64,000 bases of DNA from Halovibrio salipaludis (GTDB lineage: Bacteria > Pseudomonadota > Gammaproteobacteria > Pseudomonadales > Oleiphilaceae), in contig NZ_NSKD01000008.1 in NCBI RefSeq assembly GCF_002286965.1, positions 62,001 through 126,000 on the forward strand, written 5' to 3'. A program made the translations under genes and the position numbers. The first letter of the stretch is position 1, and each line of letters opens with the position of its first letter. Below, piece by piece: positions 10,275-19,505 of the stretch. The notes below the pieces were generated by a model. That model saw only the letters and a list, made by a program, of their open reading frames with translations. It did not search any database and was not told where the DNA came from.

Positions 10275-10392
10275 CGGAATTGTCTCCCACTGGCTGATTG
10301 GATACAGCCCCACAACGGGGCCGTTTCAAGAGGCGCGTATTTTCACCGATCGCCACCCTGTTGGGCAAATGTCAGCCGACCTTTGACGCAGC

Positions 10393-10418
10393 GCTATATC
10401 AATTTTTTTTGATATAGC
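10393..10418. promoter_or_regulatory. Perfect palindromic operator between tkt and the ArsR/methyltransferase regulator
   Basis: GCTATATCAA, six T bases, then TTGATATAGC: a perfect 10-bp inverted repeat with a 6-base spacer. It ends two bases before the -35 box of the regulator gene. The size and symmetry suit a dimeric ArsR-type repressor. The likely ligand-bound regulator is the adjacent gene product, acting on itself and the metK-ahcY-metF genes and perhaps on tkt. Confidence 0.75.
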
Positions 10419-10420
10419 TG

Positions 10421-10450
10421 TTGACCCCGGTTCAGACCCGACCGTAAAGT
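10421..10450 (+). promoter_or_regulatory. Probable sigma-70 promoter of the regulator-metK operon, almost leaderless
   Basis: TTGACC at 10421-10426 and TAAAGT at 10445-10450 are 18 bp apart. Only seven bases (AGGGGCA) separate the -10 box from the ATG at 10458. Transcription would therefore start at or within one or two bases of the start codon. The AGGGG is too close to the ATG to act as a normal ribosome site. Confidence 0.55.
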
Positions 10451-10457
10451 AGGGGCA

Positions 10458-11450
10458 ATGAATTCAACGGCACACGTCAAATCCGCAGATACCGAAACAG
10501 CGCTGCACACGCTGGGGAGCCTCTACAAGGCCGCCGGCGACCCGCTGAGACTCGATATCCTCCGGGTCCTGCAGCGAGACACCTTCGGGGTCATGGAACT
10601 GTGCCGGCTCTTTAACATGCGCCAGTCCGGCATGAGCCATCACCTCAAGGTGCTGACCCAGGCCGGACTGCTCGAACCCCAGCGGGAAGGCAACGCCACC
10701 TTCTATCGGCGTCCACTGCTTCGGGTCGGAGACGAACCCCGCTATACCGCGGTTCGCTCGGTCTTCGAGGCCGTGGACCAGATCCAGCTCACCGAGGAAC
10801 TGCTGGACCGGATCCGCACGATACGGCGTCAACGCTCGGAACAGTCCCAGGTCTTTTTCGCGCGCTACGCCCGTCACTTCCGGGAACAACAGGAGCTGAT
10901 CGCCAATCACCAGCGCTATGCGCAGCCGGTGGCGGAACTCGTCCACCGGCGCTACGCCTGCGACGGCAGCGGTAACGCGCTGGAGATCGGGCCGGGTGAA
11001 GGCCCCTTCCTGCCGGTTCTTGCGAACTGCTTCGGCGAGGTGGTGGCTGTGGACAACGTCCAGGCCATGCTCGACCGCGCCGGGCAGTTCTGCGAACAGC
11101 AGGAACTCACCAATGTGCGCCTGGTGCACGGGGAGTGTCCTGATGTGATTGAACGCGGGGAAACGTTCAATCTTGTGGTGGCCAACATGGTGCTGCACCA
11201 CGTCGCCAGCCCCGCGAACATCTTCCGCGACAGCGCCCAGCTGCTGAAACCCGGCGGCCGAATGATTGTCAGTGAACTCTGCCGGCACGAACAGAGCTGG
11301 GTCAGAGACAACTGCGGCGATATCTGGCAGGGCTTTGAGCCGGAAGAGCTCACGGGATGGGCAGAAGACGCTGGCCTGAAACAGGGCGAAACCCTGTTCA
11401 TCGGTCTGCGCAATGGTTTTCAGATCCAGGTCAGGGAATTCACGGGCTAG
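10458..11450 (+). CDS. ArsR-type regulator fused to SAM-dependent methyltransferase domain (SahR-like)
   Basis: A 330-residue two-domain protein. Residues 15-95 form an ArsR winged helix, with the recognition helix around MRQSGMSHHLKVLTQAGLLE. Residues 155-325 form a class I methyltransferase fold with motif I EIGPGEG at 176-182 and an acidic VAVDN motif II. The order regulator-metK-ahcY-metF matches the SahR group, ArsR-family regulators of the methionine/SAM cycle in Proteobacteria that respond to S-adenosylhomocysteine. The methyltransferase domain may serve as the ligand sensor; whether it is catalytic cannot be seen. It probably binds the palindrome at 10393-10418. ATG 10458 appears nearly leaderless. 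Confidence 0.85.
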   Translation: MNSTAHVKSADTETALHTLGSLYKAAGDPLRLDILRVLQRDTFGVMELCRLFNMRQSGMSHHLKVLTQAGLLEPQREGNATFYRRPLLRVGDEPRYTAVRSVFEAVDQIQLTEELLDRIRTIRRQRSEQSQVFFARYARHFREQQELIANHQRYAQPVAELVHRRYACDGSGNALEIGPGEGPFLPVLANCFGEVVAVDNVQAMLDRAGQFCEQQELTNVRLVHGECPDVIERGETFNLVVANMVLHHVASPANIFRDSAQLLKPGGRMIVSELCRHEQSWVRDNCGDIWQGFEPEELTGWAEDAGLKQGETLFIGLRNGFQIQVREFTG

Positions 11451-11504
11451 CGAACCGGCTTCCCACTATGACCTTTAACCACCTTCAAAAGGAGGAAAGC
11501 AAGC

Positions 11505-12692
11505 ATGAGTGACTACAGTCTCTTTACATCCGAGTCGGTAACAGCCGGCCACCCGGACAAGCTGTCCGACGCCGTATCCGATGCCATTCTTGACCGCATT
11601 CTCCAGGACGACCCCTATGCGCGTGTCGCCTGTGAGACTGTCGTCAAGACTGGCATGTGCCTGATCGCTGGCGAAATCACCACCAACACCAACGTTGAGT
11701 TCGAAGAAGTGGCGCGTAAAGCGATCACCGACATCGGCTACAACCACTCCGACGTTGGCTTCGACGGTAACACCTGTGCCTTCATCAACGTTGTCGGCAA
11801 GCAGTCCGTCGACATCGCCCAGGGCGTTGACCGCTCCAAGCCGGAAGATCAGGGCGCTGGCGACCAGGGCCTGATGTTCGGCTACGCCTGCAACGAGACC
11901 GACGTGCTGATGCCGGCTCCGATCTGCTACGCGCACCGTATGTGTGAGAAGCAGGCTGAGCTGCTGCAGAGCAACAAGCTTGGCTGGCTGCGTCCGGACG
12001 CGAAGAGCCAGGTGAGCTGCCGTTATGAAGACGGCAAGGTAACCGGCATCGACGCCGTTGTCCTTTCCACACAGCACAGCCCGGATGTTTCCCTGGAGCA
12101 GCTGCGTGAAGCGGTCATGGAAGAGATCGTCAAGGACGTGATCCCGTCCGAGCTGATCCACAATGACACCAAGTTCCACATCAACCCGACCGGCAACTTC
12201 GAAATCGGTGGCCCGGTAGGCGATGCTGGCCTGACAGGTCGTAAGATCATCGTTGACACCTACGGTGGCATGGCTCGCCACGGTGGCGGCGCTTTCTCCG
12301 GTAAGGATCCGTCCAAGGTCGACCGCTCCGCTGCCTACGCTGGCCGTTACGTCGCGAAGAACGTCGTTGCAGCTGGCCTGGCCGACAAGTGCGAGATCCA
12401 GATCTCCTACGCCATCGGCGTTGCCGAGCCGACCTCGATCTCCATCAACACCTTCGGCACCGGCAAGATGGATGACCGCAAGATCGAGCAGCTGGTTCGC
12501 AAGACCTTTGACCTGCGTCCCTATGCACTGACCAAGCAACTGGATCTGCTGCATCCGATGTACCGCGACACAGCCGCGTACGGTCACTTCGGCCGCAAGC
12601 CGGAACAGAAGACCGTCAATGGCCAGACCTTCACTACCTTCCCCTGGGAAAAGACCGACAAGGCGGAAGAACTGAAGGCTGCAGCCAAGTAA
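11505..12692 (+). CDS. metK: S-adenosylmethionine synthase
   Basis: A 395-residue cytosolic enzyme that makes SAM from methionine and ATP. Motifs: [21 protein letters not shown] (ATP site) near the N-terminus; the [12 protein letters not shown] loop; the glycine-rich [23 protein letters not shown] near residues 262-284; and a C-terminal AYGHFGR. The start has AAGGAGG ten bases upstream. It lies 54 bp after the regulator and 78 bp before ahcY. Codon use is strongly biased to common codons, as expected for a highly expressed gene. I see no SAM riboswitch in front of it. Confidence 0.97.
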   Translation: MSDYSLFTSESVTAGHPDKLSDAVSDAILDRILQDDPYARVACETVVKTGMCLIAGEITTNTNVEFEEVARKAITDIGYNHSDVGFDGNTCAFINVVGKQSVDIAQGVDRSKPEDQGAGDQGLMFGYACNETDVLMPAPICYAHRMCEKQAELLQSNKLGWLRPDAKSQVSCRYEDGKVTGIDAVVLSTQHSPDVSLEQLREAVMEEIVKDVIPSELIHNDTKFHINPTGNFEIGGPVGDAGLTGRKIIVDTYGGMARHGGGAFSGKDPSKVDRSAAYAGRYVAKNVVAAGLADKCEIQISYAIGVAEPTSISINTFGTGKMDDRKIEQLVRKTFDLRPYALTKQLDLLHPMYRDTAAYGHFGRKPEQKTVNGQTFTTFPWEKTDKAEELKAAAK

Positions 12693-12703
12693 ACCTCTGC
12701 CAT

Positions 12704-12730
12704 ACAGGGCCGGCCGCCGGCTGGCCCTGT
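12704..12730 (+). other. Intercistronic hairpin between metK and ahcY
   Basis: A 12-bp stem with one G-U pair and a 3-base loop, built from ACAGGGCCGGCC and its complement. Only two T bases follow, so it is not a canonical terminator. It could protect the metK 3' end or attenuate read-through into ahcY. Confidence 0.55.
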
Positions 12731-12770
12731 TGCACAACCGAATTACCCATATGAATCAGGAGTATTAACA

Positions 12771-14153
12771 ATGCCTTTGGACAGTAATTTTACTGACTAC
12801 AAAGTCGCCGACATCGACCTTGCCGGCTGGGGCCGCAAGGAAATCGCCATCGCCGAGAGCGAAATGCCCGCTCTGATCAAGCTGCGCGAAAAGTATCGCA
12901 ACCAGCAGCCGCTGAAAGGCGCGAACGTGATGGGCTGCATCCACATGACCGTACAGACGGCCGTCCTGATCGAGACCCTGACCGCGCTGGGCGCCAACGT
13001 CCGCTGGTCTTCCTGCAACATCTTCTCCACCCAGGATCAGGCCGCTGCCGCCATCGCCGCTACCGGCGTTCCGGTATTCGCCTGGAAGGGTGAGACCGAG
13101 GAAGAGTACGAGTGGTGCATCGAGCGCACCATCGGTGCTGACGTTGACGGCTGGGAACCGAACATGATCCTGGACGACGGCGGTGACCTGACCGAGATGC
13201 TGCACGAGAAGTATCCGGAAATCCTCAAGAACTGCCACGGCATCTCTGAGGAAACCACCACGGGCGTTCACCGTCTCGAGCACATGATCGAAGAAGGCAG
13301 CCTCAAGGTGCCGGCGATCAACGTGAACGACTCGGTTACCAAGTCCAAGAACGACAACAAGTACGGCTGCCGTCACAGCCTGAACGACGCCCTCAAGCGT
13401 TCACTCGACCACCTGATGTCCGGCAAGAAAGCGCTGGTTATCGGCTATGGCGACGTTGGCAAGGGCTCCGCTCAGTCGCTGCGTCAGGAAGGCATGATCG
13501 TTCGCATCTCCGAGATCGACCCGATCTGTGCGATGCAGGCGTGCATGGACGGCTACGAAGTGGTTTCTCCCTACATCAACGGCGAGAACAAGGGCACAGC
13601 CGACTCCATCAACAAGCAGCTGCTGCAGGACACTGACGTTCTGGTAACCACTACCGGTAACGTTGATGTCTGCGACAAGCACATGCTGGCCGCGGTCAAG
13701 TCCGGCGCCATCGTCTGCAACATCGGTCACTTCGACAACGAGATCGATACTGCGTTCATGCGCGAGAACTGGGAATGGGACGAGATCAAGCCGCAGGTTC
13801 ACAAGATCTACCGTGACAAGTCCAAGGACGATCACCTCTTCCTGCTGGCTGAAGGCCGCCTGGTTAACCTGGGTAACGCCACAGGCCATCCGTCGCGGAT
13901 CATGGACGGCTCCTTCGCCAACCAGGTTGCAGCACAGATGTACCTGTTCGAGCGCAAGTTCGCCGATCTGCCGGAAGACAAGAAGAAGGACAACCTCTAC
14001 GTCCGCGTCCTGCCGAAGGAACTGGACGAAGAAGTTGCCCAGTACATGGTCGAAGGCTTTGGCGGCACCATTACCCGCATGACCAAGGAACAGTCCGAGT
14101 ACGTCGGCGTTCCGGTCACCGGTCCGTTCAAGGCGGAAGCCTACAAGTACTGA
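12771..14153 (+). CDS. ahcY: S-adenosylhomocysteine hydrolase
   Basis: A 460-residue NAD-dependent enzyme that splits S-adenosylhomocysteine into adenosine and homocysteine, relieving product inhibition of methyltransferases. Seen: [15 protein letters not shown] and [17 protein letters not shown] in the substrate domain; [21 protein letters not shown], which includes the active-site Lys/Asp region; the Rossmann [13 protein letters not shown]; and a C-terminal tail ending AEAYKY that completes the NAD site. An AGGAG site precedes ATG 12771. A UUCG-loop terminator follows at 14179. Confidence 0.97.
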   Translation: MPLDSNFTDYKVADIDLAGWGRKEIAIAESEMPALIKLREKYRNQQPLKGANVMGCIHMTVQTAVLIETLTALGANVRWSSCNIFSTQDQAAAAIAATGVPVFAWKGETEEEYEWCIERTIGADVDGWEPNMILDDGGDLTEMLHEKYPEILKNCHGISEETTTGVHRLEHMIEEGSLKVPAINVNDSVTKSKNDNKYGCRHSLNDALKRSLDHLMSGKKALVIGYGDVGKGSAQSLRQEGMIVRISEIDPICAMQACMDGYEVVSPYINGENKGTADSINKQLLQDTDVLVTTTGNVDVCDKHMLAAVKSGAIVCNIGHFDNEIDTAFMRENWEWDEIKPQVHKIYRDKSKDDHLFLLAEGRLVNLGNATGHPSRIMDGSFANQVAAQMYLFERKFADLPEDKKKDNLYVRVLPKELDEEVAQYMVEGFGGTITRMTKEQSEYVGVPVTGPFKAEAYKY

Positions 14154-14178
14154 TCCCACGCGGATTCATCAAGGCGAC

Positions 14179-14206
14179 AGCCGGGGTCTTCGGGCCCCGG
14201 CTTTCC
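14179..14206 (+). terminator. Rho-independent terminator/attenuator after ahcY
   Basis: A 10-bp stem AGCCGGGGTC closed by a TTCG tetraloop and GGCCCCGGCT, followed by TTCCC. The T tract is short, so read-through into metF 52 bp further on is plausible. It may tune metF below ahcY. Confidence 0.65.
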
Positions 14207-14257
14207 CGGTTCTGAATCAGTGGTTGACCGGGCCAGGCGCCCGAAAGGAACAGATCC

Positions 14258-15139
14258 ATGAAAAGTCAGAAGCAGTTCAAGCGACGTTTCAGCTTTGAGT
14301 TCTTCCCTCCGAAGAGCGACAAAGGCGCTGAGACTCTGCACCAGACACGCGACAAGCTCGCGACGCTCAAACCTGAATTCTTCTCGGTCACCTTCGGTGC
14401 TGGCGGTTCCACCCGCGAAGGCACCAAGAACACGGTGATCGAGCTCAACCAGAAAGGCATCTCGACCGCACCGCACCTGTCGTGCGTCGGCTCGGACAAG
14501 GCCATCATCTCCGACCTTCTCGACGCCTATAAAGAAGGCGGCGTGGAACGGATCGTGGCCCTGCGCGGTGATATCCCCTCCGGCATGGGCAACACCGGCT
14601 ATGGCGAGATGCGTTATGCCAACGAGCTGGTGGAATACATCCGCGAGCACAGCGGCGACCACTTCTCCCTGGAAGTGGCGGCCTATCCGGAGTTCCACCC
14701 GCAGGCGCAGAGCGCCGAAGCGGACCTGATGAACTTCAAGCGCAAGGTCGAGGCCGGCGCCAACAGTGCCATCACCCAGTACTTCTTCAACGTCGAGAGT
14801 TACTTCCACTTCATCGACCGGCTGGAGAAGATGGGCGTGGACATTCCGGTGGTTCCCGGCATCATGCCGATCGTGAACTTCCAGAAGGTGGTCCAGTTCA
14901 GCGAGATGTGCGGCGCGGACGTGCCCCGCTGGATCCGCAAGCAGATGGAAGCCTACGGTGACGACACCGACTCCATCAAACAGTTCGGCGAAGAAGTGGT
15001 CACGCGCATGTGCGAGCAGCTGCTCGACGCTGGCGCACCAGGCCTGCACTTCTACACGCTGAACCAGGCGGACCCCAGCATGCGCATCTGGAAAAACCTC
15101 GGCCTCGACAACGAGGTACAGGAAAAGATCGCATTCTGA
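14258..15139 (+). CDS. metF: Methylenetetrahydrofolate reductase
   Basis: A 293-residue FAD-binding TIM barrel that reduces 5,10-methylene-THF to 5-methyl-THF, the methyl donor for methionine synthesis. The catalytic FEFFPPKSDKGAETL is near residue 15. SVTFGAGGS, ALRGDIPSG and ITQYFFNVESYFHFI complete the folate/FAD site. Length fits E. coli MetF. It lies 104 bp after ahcY, past the terminator-like hairpin. With metK and ahcY it forms a methyl-cycle operon. A GTAGGAGC-type REP pair follows. Confidence 0.96.
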   Translation: MKSQKQFKRRFSFEFFPPKSDKGAETLHQTRDKLATLKPEFFSVTFGAGGSTREGTKNTVIELNQKGISTAPHLSCVGSDKAIISDLLDAYKEGGVERIVALRGDIPSGMGNTGYGEMRYANELVEYIREHSGDHFSLEVAAYPEFHPQAQSAEADLMNFKRKVEAGANSAITQYFFNVESYFHFIDRLEKMGVDIPVVPGIMPIVNFQKVVQFSEMCGADVPRWIRKQMEAYGDDTDSIKQFGEEVVTRMCEQLLDAGAPGLHFYTLNQADPSMRIWKNLGLDNEVQEKIAF

Positions 15140-15153
15140 ACACCGCCCTTCCA

Positions 15154-15204
15154 TGTAGGAGCAGCCATGGCTGCGACCCGGTCGCGGCTGTAGCCGCTCC
15201 TACA
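15154..15204. repeat. REP pair, GCCATGGC type
   Basis: TGTAGGAGC-AGCCATGGCTGCGACC faces GGTCGCGGCTGTAGCC-GCTCCTACA, giving a near-perfect palindrome about 50 bp long downstream of metF. It resembles bacterial REP/BIME elements, which are usually mobilised by RAYT transposases. No RAYT gene is in the window. Confidence 0.8.
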
Positions 15205-15302
15205 TCCTCTCCCCGTCATTACAGCCCTTCCATGCCCGGCCCCCGGCCCGTATCATCACTCCCCCACTGATGATTCTGTAAACGATCCACCGGGAGGCAG
15301 TC

Positions 15303-16655
15303 GTGACATCCAACCGCGAGATGATCGAGCGTGACCTGAAGGCCGTCTGGCATCCCTGCACCCAGATGAAGGATCACGAGACCCTGCCGCTGATTCCGTT
15401 CAAGCGCGGCGAGGGCGTCTGGCTCTACGACTTCGACGGCAACCGCTACATCGACGCGGTCAGTTCCTGGTGGGTGAACCTGTTCGGCCACGCCAACCCG
15501 CGCATCAATGAGGCCATCAACCAGCAGACCCAGCAGCTTGAGCACGCGATGCTCGCGGGCTTCACCCATGAGCCGGTCATCGACCTGTCGGAACGCCTGA
15601 TCGAGGCCACACCCAAGGGGCTCAACCGCTGCTTCTATGCCGACAACGGCTCCTCCGCCATCGAAGTGGCGCTCAAGATGAGCTACCACTATTTCCGCAA
15701 CACGGGTAAGCCGCAGAAAAAGAACTTCATCAACATCTCCAACAGCTACCATGGCGAGACCCTGGGTGCACTGGCACTGAGTGACGTGGGCCTCTATCGC
15801 GAGACCTACGAACCCCTGCTGATGGAGATGCTCACCGCCCCGGCACCGGATGCCTTCTACCGGGAAAAGGGCGAGAGCTGGGAGGATTACGCCCTGCGCC
15901 AGTTCGAGCACATGGAGAAGCTGATGGCCGAGAACGCGGACAACGTCTGCGCCGTCATCGTCGAACCCCTGGTCCAGTGCGCCGGCCATATGCGCATGTA
16001 CGATCCCATCTACCTTAAAAAACTGCGCGAGGCCTGCGACCGCTACAACATCCACCTGATTGCGGACGAGATCGCCGTGGGCTTCGGCCGCACCGGCACC
16101 CTCTTCGCCTGCGAACAGGCCGGGATCTCACCGGATTTCATGTGCCTGTCCAAGGGCCTGACCGCCGGCTACCTGCCGCTGTCGATCACCATGACCACGG
16201 ACGACGTCTTCGAGGCCTTCTACGACGATTTCGAAACCATGAAAGCGTTCCTGCACTCGCACAGCTACACCGGCAACCCCATCGGCTGCGCCGTGGCGCG
16301 GGCGACCCTGGACATCTTCCGGGATGACAACGTCATCGAGAGCAACCGGGAGAAAGCCCGAATCATGGGCGAGAGCGTGGAACACCTGCGCGAGCACCCG
16401 CACGTGGGCGACATCCGCCAGCACGGCATGATCCTCGCTATGGAACTGGTGAAGGATAAAAACACCATGGAGCCCTTCCCCTGGCAGGAACGCCGCGGGC
16501 TGCGCGTCTACCAGCACTCCATCACCCGCGAGGCCCTGCTGCGGCCGCTCGGCAACGTGACCTACTTCATGCCGCCCTACGTGATCAGCGAGGACCAGAT
16601 CCGGCACCTGGCCACCGTGGCCACCGAAGGCATCGACAAGGCCACCAGCGACTGA
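15303..16655 (+). CDS. bioA: Adenosylmethionine-8-amino-7-oxononanoate aminotransferase
   Basis: A 450-residue PLP enzyme of biotin synthesis that uses SAM as amino donor to make 7,8-diaminopelargonate. Seen: VWHPCTQMKDHETLPLIPF, typical of BioA N-termini; SSWWVNLFGHANP; the cofactor-binding NGSSAIEVALKM; LIADEIAVGFGRTG with the PLP Asp; and the Schiff-base Lys in CLSKGLTAGYLPLS. The start is GTG at 15303 with GGGAGG upstream. The other bio genes are not nearby. It is followed by rsmE after 7 bp. Its need for SAM makes the position next to metK-ahcY-metF sensible. Confidence 0.95.
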   Translation: MTSNREMIERDLKAVWHPCTQMKDHETLPLIPFKRGEGVWLYDFDGNRYIDAVSSWWVNLFGHANPRINEAINQQTQQLEHAMLAGFTHEPVIDLSERLIEATPKGLNRCFYADNGSSAIEVALKMSYHYFRNTGKPQKKNFINISNSYHGETLGALALSDVGLYRETYEPLLMEMLTAPAPDAFYREKGESWEDYALRQFEHMEKLMAENADNVCAVIVEPLVQCAGHMRMYDPIYLKKLREACDRYNIHLIADEIAVGFGRTGTLFACEQAGISPDFMCLSKGLTAGYLPLSITMTTDDVFEAFYDDFETMKAFLHSHSYTGNPIGCAVARATLDIFRDDNVIESNREKARIMGESVEHLREHPHVGDIRQHGMILAMELVKDKNTMEPFPWQERRGLRVYQHSITREALLRPLGNVTYFMPPYVISEDQIRHLATVATEGIDKATSD

Positions 16656-16662
16656 GGCACTG

Positions 16663-17412
16663 ATGCGGATACCCCGGATCCACACCCCGGAGGCTCTGGC
16701 GCCGGGCGAGCACACCCTTGCCGGTAACGCCGCCCATCACGCCGGTACCGTCCTGCGCATGAATGCAGGCGACCGGGTGGTGCTGTTCAACGGTGACGGA
16801 CTGGACTACCCGGCGGAAATCCTCGAGGCCGGCCGCAAGCGGCTCACCGTACACGTTGAGTCGCCCCATGACCCCGGCACCGAATCCCCGCTGGCCATCA
16901 CCCTGGGTCAGGTCATGTCCCGGGGTGATCGCATGGATTACGCCATCCAGAAGGCCACCGAGATGGGTGTGACCGCCATCCAGCCGCTGGACAGCGCCCG
17001 CTGCGAGGTGCGGCTCAACCCGGAACGCGAGCGCAAGCGCCTGAAGAACTGGCAGCAGGTGGCGATCAGCGCCGCTGAGCAGTGTGGCCGCGCCCGGATA
17101 CCGACCATCCACTCCCCCATGAAACTGGCGGACTGGCTCACGCACTGTGACGACGCTGTCCGGCTCGTCCTCCACCACGAAGGCCAGCCCGTCCGCGGCC
17201 AGGACACCACGCCGACCTCGGTTGCCCTGCTCATTGGCCCGGAAGGCGGGCTGGATGACTCTGAGTTCGATGCCGCCGCCGAGGCGGGCTTCGCGCCCCT
17301 GGCCCTGGGCCCGCGGGTACTGCGCACTGAAACCGCGCCGGTAGCCGCCATTGGCCTGTGCCAGTGGCTGTGGGGCGACTTCCAATCCTCCGGTAAGGAA
17401 ACTGCTGAATGA
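16663..17412 (+). CDS. rsmE: 16S rRNA (uracil-1498-N3)-methyltransferase
   Basis: A 249-residue SPOUT methyltransferase with an N-terminal PUA-like domain (MRIPRIHTPEAL to about residue 70) and a C-terminal trefoil knot. Knot motifs are LLIGPEGGLDDSEFDAA and LALGPRVLRTETAPVAAI, which hold SAM. It methylates U1498 in the decoding region of 16S rRNA. The start is 7 bp after bioA. Its last four bases overlap the start of the DUF445 gene (ATGA), so the two are translationally coupled. Confidence 0.95.
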   Translation: MRIPRIHTPEALAPGEHTLAGNAAHHAGTVLRMNAGDRVVLFNGDGLDYPAEILEAGRKRLTVHVESPHDPGTESPLAITLGQVMSRGDRMDYAIQKATEMGVTAIQPLDSARCEVRLNPERERKRLKNWQQVAISAAEQCGRARIPTIHSPMKLADWLTHCDDAVRLVLHHEGQPVRGQDTTPTSVALLIGPEGGLDDSEFDAAAEAGFAPLALGPRVLRTETAPVAAIGLCQWLWGDFQSSGKETAE

Positions 17413-18638
17413 CGGACCTGTTCACCAACCCGGAATTCTGGAAATACCTGAGCATCCCGGTGATCGCGGCGCTCATCGGCTGGATCACCAACTGGATGGC
17501 GATCAAGCTCACCTTCTACCCCAAGGAATTCATCGGCATCCGCCCCTTTCTGGGCTGGCAGGGCATCATTCCCTCCAAGGCCGAGAAGATGGCCCGCATT
17601 GCCGTGGACTCCACCATCGCCAAGATTGGCACTGTCCAGGAGATCTTCGAGTACATCGACCCACGGGTTCTGACCCAGTACATCGTGGACCACACCGTGC
17701 CACGCACCGACGAATACGTGGACGAGATCATGCTCGCCGAACACCCCACTTTCTGGGAAAACCTGCCCCAGAAAGCACGGGAGATGGTCTATCAGCGAGT
17801 CCGGGACCGTTCCCCCGAACTGGTGGACAACCTGGTTGATGACTTCTCCAACAACGCCGAGGATCTGCTCGACATCCAGAACATGGTGGTCACCCAGCTG
17901 GGCGAGGACCGCTCCCTGCTCAACCGCATCTTCCTCGAGTGCGGCGAGAAGGAGTTCCGCTTCATCATCAACTCCGGGCTCTACTTCGGCTTCGCCTTCG
18001 GCATCATCCAGATGATCGTCTGGTACTATTTCCAGGCCGGCTGGATCCTGCCCTTCTTCGGGCTTCTGGTGGGCTGGGCCACCAACTGGATCGCGCTCAA
18101 TTTCATCTTCCGGCCACTCTATCCCGTGAAGATCGGCCCCTTCCGACTGCAGGGCCAGTTCCTGCGCCGTCAGCCCGAGGTGGCCCAATCCTTCTGCCAC
18201 ATCGTCACCCACGAGATCCTGACCGTGGGCAACCTGGTGGATGCCATTCTCAACGGCCCGAAAGCCGACCGCGCCCGCAACCTGGTGCGCAAGCACATGA
18301 AAAAGCTGGTGGATGAGACCGCCGGCATGGGCAAGGCCTTCACCCAGATGGCTTTCGGCCCCACCTCCTTCGCCAACCTCAAGCAGCGCGTGGGCGATCT
18401 GTCCATCGAGATCGCGAGCGAAACCTTCGACGACCCCATGTTCGCCAACGACCGGGCCGCCGCCGTGGAGGACATCATGCGCCGGCGCATGGAGGAACTC
18501 TCACCGGCGGAATTCCAGGAGCTGCTGCGGCCCTGTTTCCAGGAGGACGAGATCAAGCTGATCGCCGCCGGCGCTGCCCTGGGTTTCCTGGCGGGGCTGG
18601 CGCAGCTGACCTTCATCTTCGGGGCGACAATGTTTTGA
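17409..18638 (+). CDS. DUF445 family membrane protein
   Basis: A 409-residue protein of the DUF445 family; function unknown. Helix 1 (residues 13-35, IPVIAALIGWITNWMAIKL) and a central pair (about 190-235, ending GLLVGWATNWIALNFIF) repeat the same GWxTNWxA motif, suggesting an internal duplication. A last helix lies at the C-terminus (AGAALGFLAGLAQLTFIFGA). The loops between are long, helical and charged. It overlaps rsmE by four bases, so co-expression is likely. Confidence 0.8.
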   Translation: MTDLFTNPEFWKYLSIPVIAALIGWITNWMAIKLTFYPKEFIGIRPFLGWQGIIPSKAEKMARIAVDSTIAKIGTVQEIFEYIDPRVLTQYIVDHTVPRTDEYVDEIMLAEHPTFWENLPQKAREMVYQRVRDRSPELVDNLVDDFSNNAEDLLDIQNMVVTQLGEDRSLLNRIFLECGEKEFRFIINSGLYFGFAFGIIQMIVWYYFQAGWILPFFGLLVGWATNWIALNFIFRPLYPVKIGPFRLQGQFLRRQPEVAQSFCHIVTHEILTVGNLVDAILNGPKADRARNLVRKHMKKLVDETAGMGKAFTQMAFGPTSFANLKQRVGDLSIEIASETFDDPMFANDRAAAVEDIMRRRMEELSPAEFQELLRPCFQEDEIKLIAAGAALGFLAGLAQLTFIFGATMF

Positions 18639-18721
18639 AATTGTTTACATCCTGACCAACGCATAAAGTGAGTGCAGCCGATAGAATCACCTTCCCCTAT
18701 CCCCCCTCTGACAGGTGAACG

Positions 18722-19498
18722 ATGTCCCTGCGCCGCAGCTCCCGAACCCCGCTGCTCACATCCCTGCTGTTCAGTGTCCTGCTCCTCTCCATGGAAGCAC
18801 CCGCGCAGACGGAACCCGAGCCACTGGAATTCGGCTATATTCACCTGCCGCCTTTCGGGTACACGGACAGTGAGGGCCAGTCGAAGGGATACCTTGTGGA
18901 GCTGGCACGCCAGGTATTCAGTGCCATGGATCAGCCCGTGCGCTTCGTACAGCACCCGGCCACCCGACTCTATCGCCAGATTGACTCCGGCGAGACCGCT
19001 TTCACACTGGCAGCAGATGACCTGCACCGACTGAAAAACACCGCGGTCGAGGCCGAAGAACCCGCCATCACCCTCAACCTGACCGTGTACCGCTTCAAGG
19101 ACACCCAACCCGTCAGCGATGTGGAGCAACTGAAGGGCCATCACGTGGTGCTGATGAAAGGCTACTCCTATGGCGAACTGGGGCGTTTCTTTGAGGCTGA
19201 AAGCGATGCCATGCACATCACTGAGGCCCGAACACACCAGTCGGCGCTCCAGATGATCCAGTTCGGACGTGCCGACTACCTGCTCAACTACCAGACGCCA
19301 GCGGACACCACCATTGCCCAGCATGGACTCACCGGCCTGGAGAGCGATGTCATCGCTCAACTGGATGTCCATTTCTTCGTCTCAAAGATGCTGGAAAACG
19401 CTCAGGCCCTCGCTGATGAATGGGATCAGAACCTGAGAGACATCAAGCGGGACGATCGGCAGCCTTCTAAAGAGTCCTACAACATCAAGAGCCCGTAG
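18722..19498 (+). CDS. Periplasmic amino-acid-type solute-binding protein
   Basis: A 258-residue protein with a signal peptide (MSLRRSSRTPLLTSLLFSVLLLSMEAPAQ) and an SBP_bac_3-like fold. The mature start LEFGYIHLPPFGYTDSEGQSKGYLVELARQVF is the usual opening of this family. No permease or ATPase gene is adjacent, so it may be a stand-alone sensor protein or serve a distant ABC transporter. The ligand is unknown. AGGTGA precedes the ATG. The stop is 7 bp from the stop of the convergent chemoreceptor gene. Confidence 0.72.
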   Translation: MSLRRSSRTPLLTSLLFSVLLLSMEAPAQTEPEPLEFGYIHLPPFGYTDSEGQSKGYLVELARQVFSAMDQPVRFVQHPATRLYRQIDSGETAFTLAADDLHRLKNTAVEAEEPAITLNLTVYRFKDTQPVSDVEQLKGHHVVLMKGYSYGELGRFFEAESDAMHITEARTHQSALQMIQFGRADYLLNYQTPADTTIAQHGLTGLESDVIAQLDVHFFVSKMLENAQALADEWDQNLRDIKRDDRQPSKESYNIKSP

Positions 19499-19505
19499 AC
19501 CGGGC

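Noticed and set aside
11451-12770. SAM or SAH riboswitch in front of metK or ahcY
   Set aside because: The gaps (54 and 78 bp) hold only ribosome sites and one simple hairpin, with none of the multi-stem conserved bases of known SAM/SAH riboswitches.
18645-18721. Sigma-28 promoter before the solute-binding protein gene (GCCGATAG near 18680)
   Set aside because: The -10 part resembles GCCGATAA, but the only TAAA element is 9 bases upstream instead of about 15, so the spacing is wrong.
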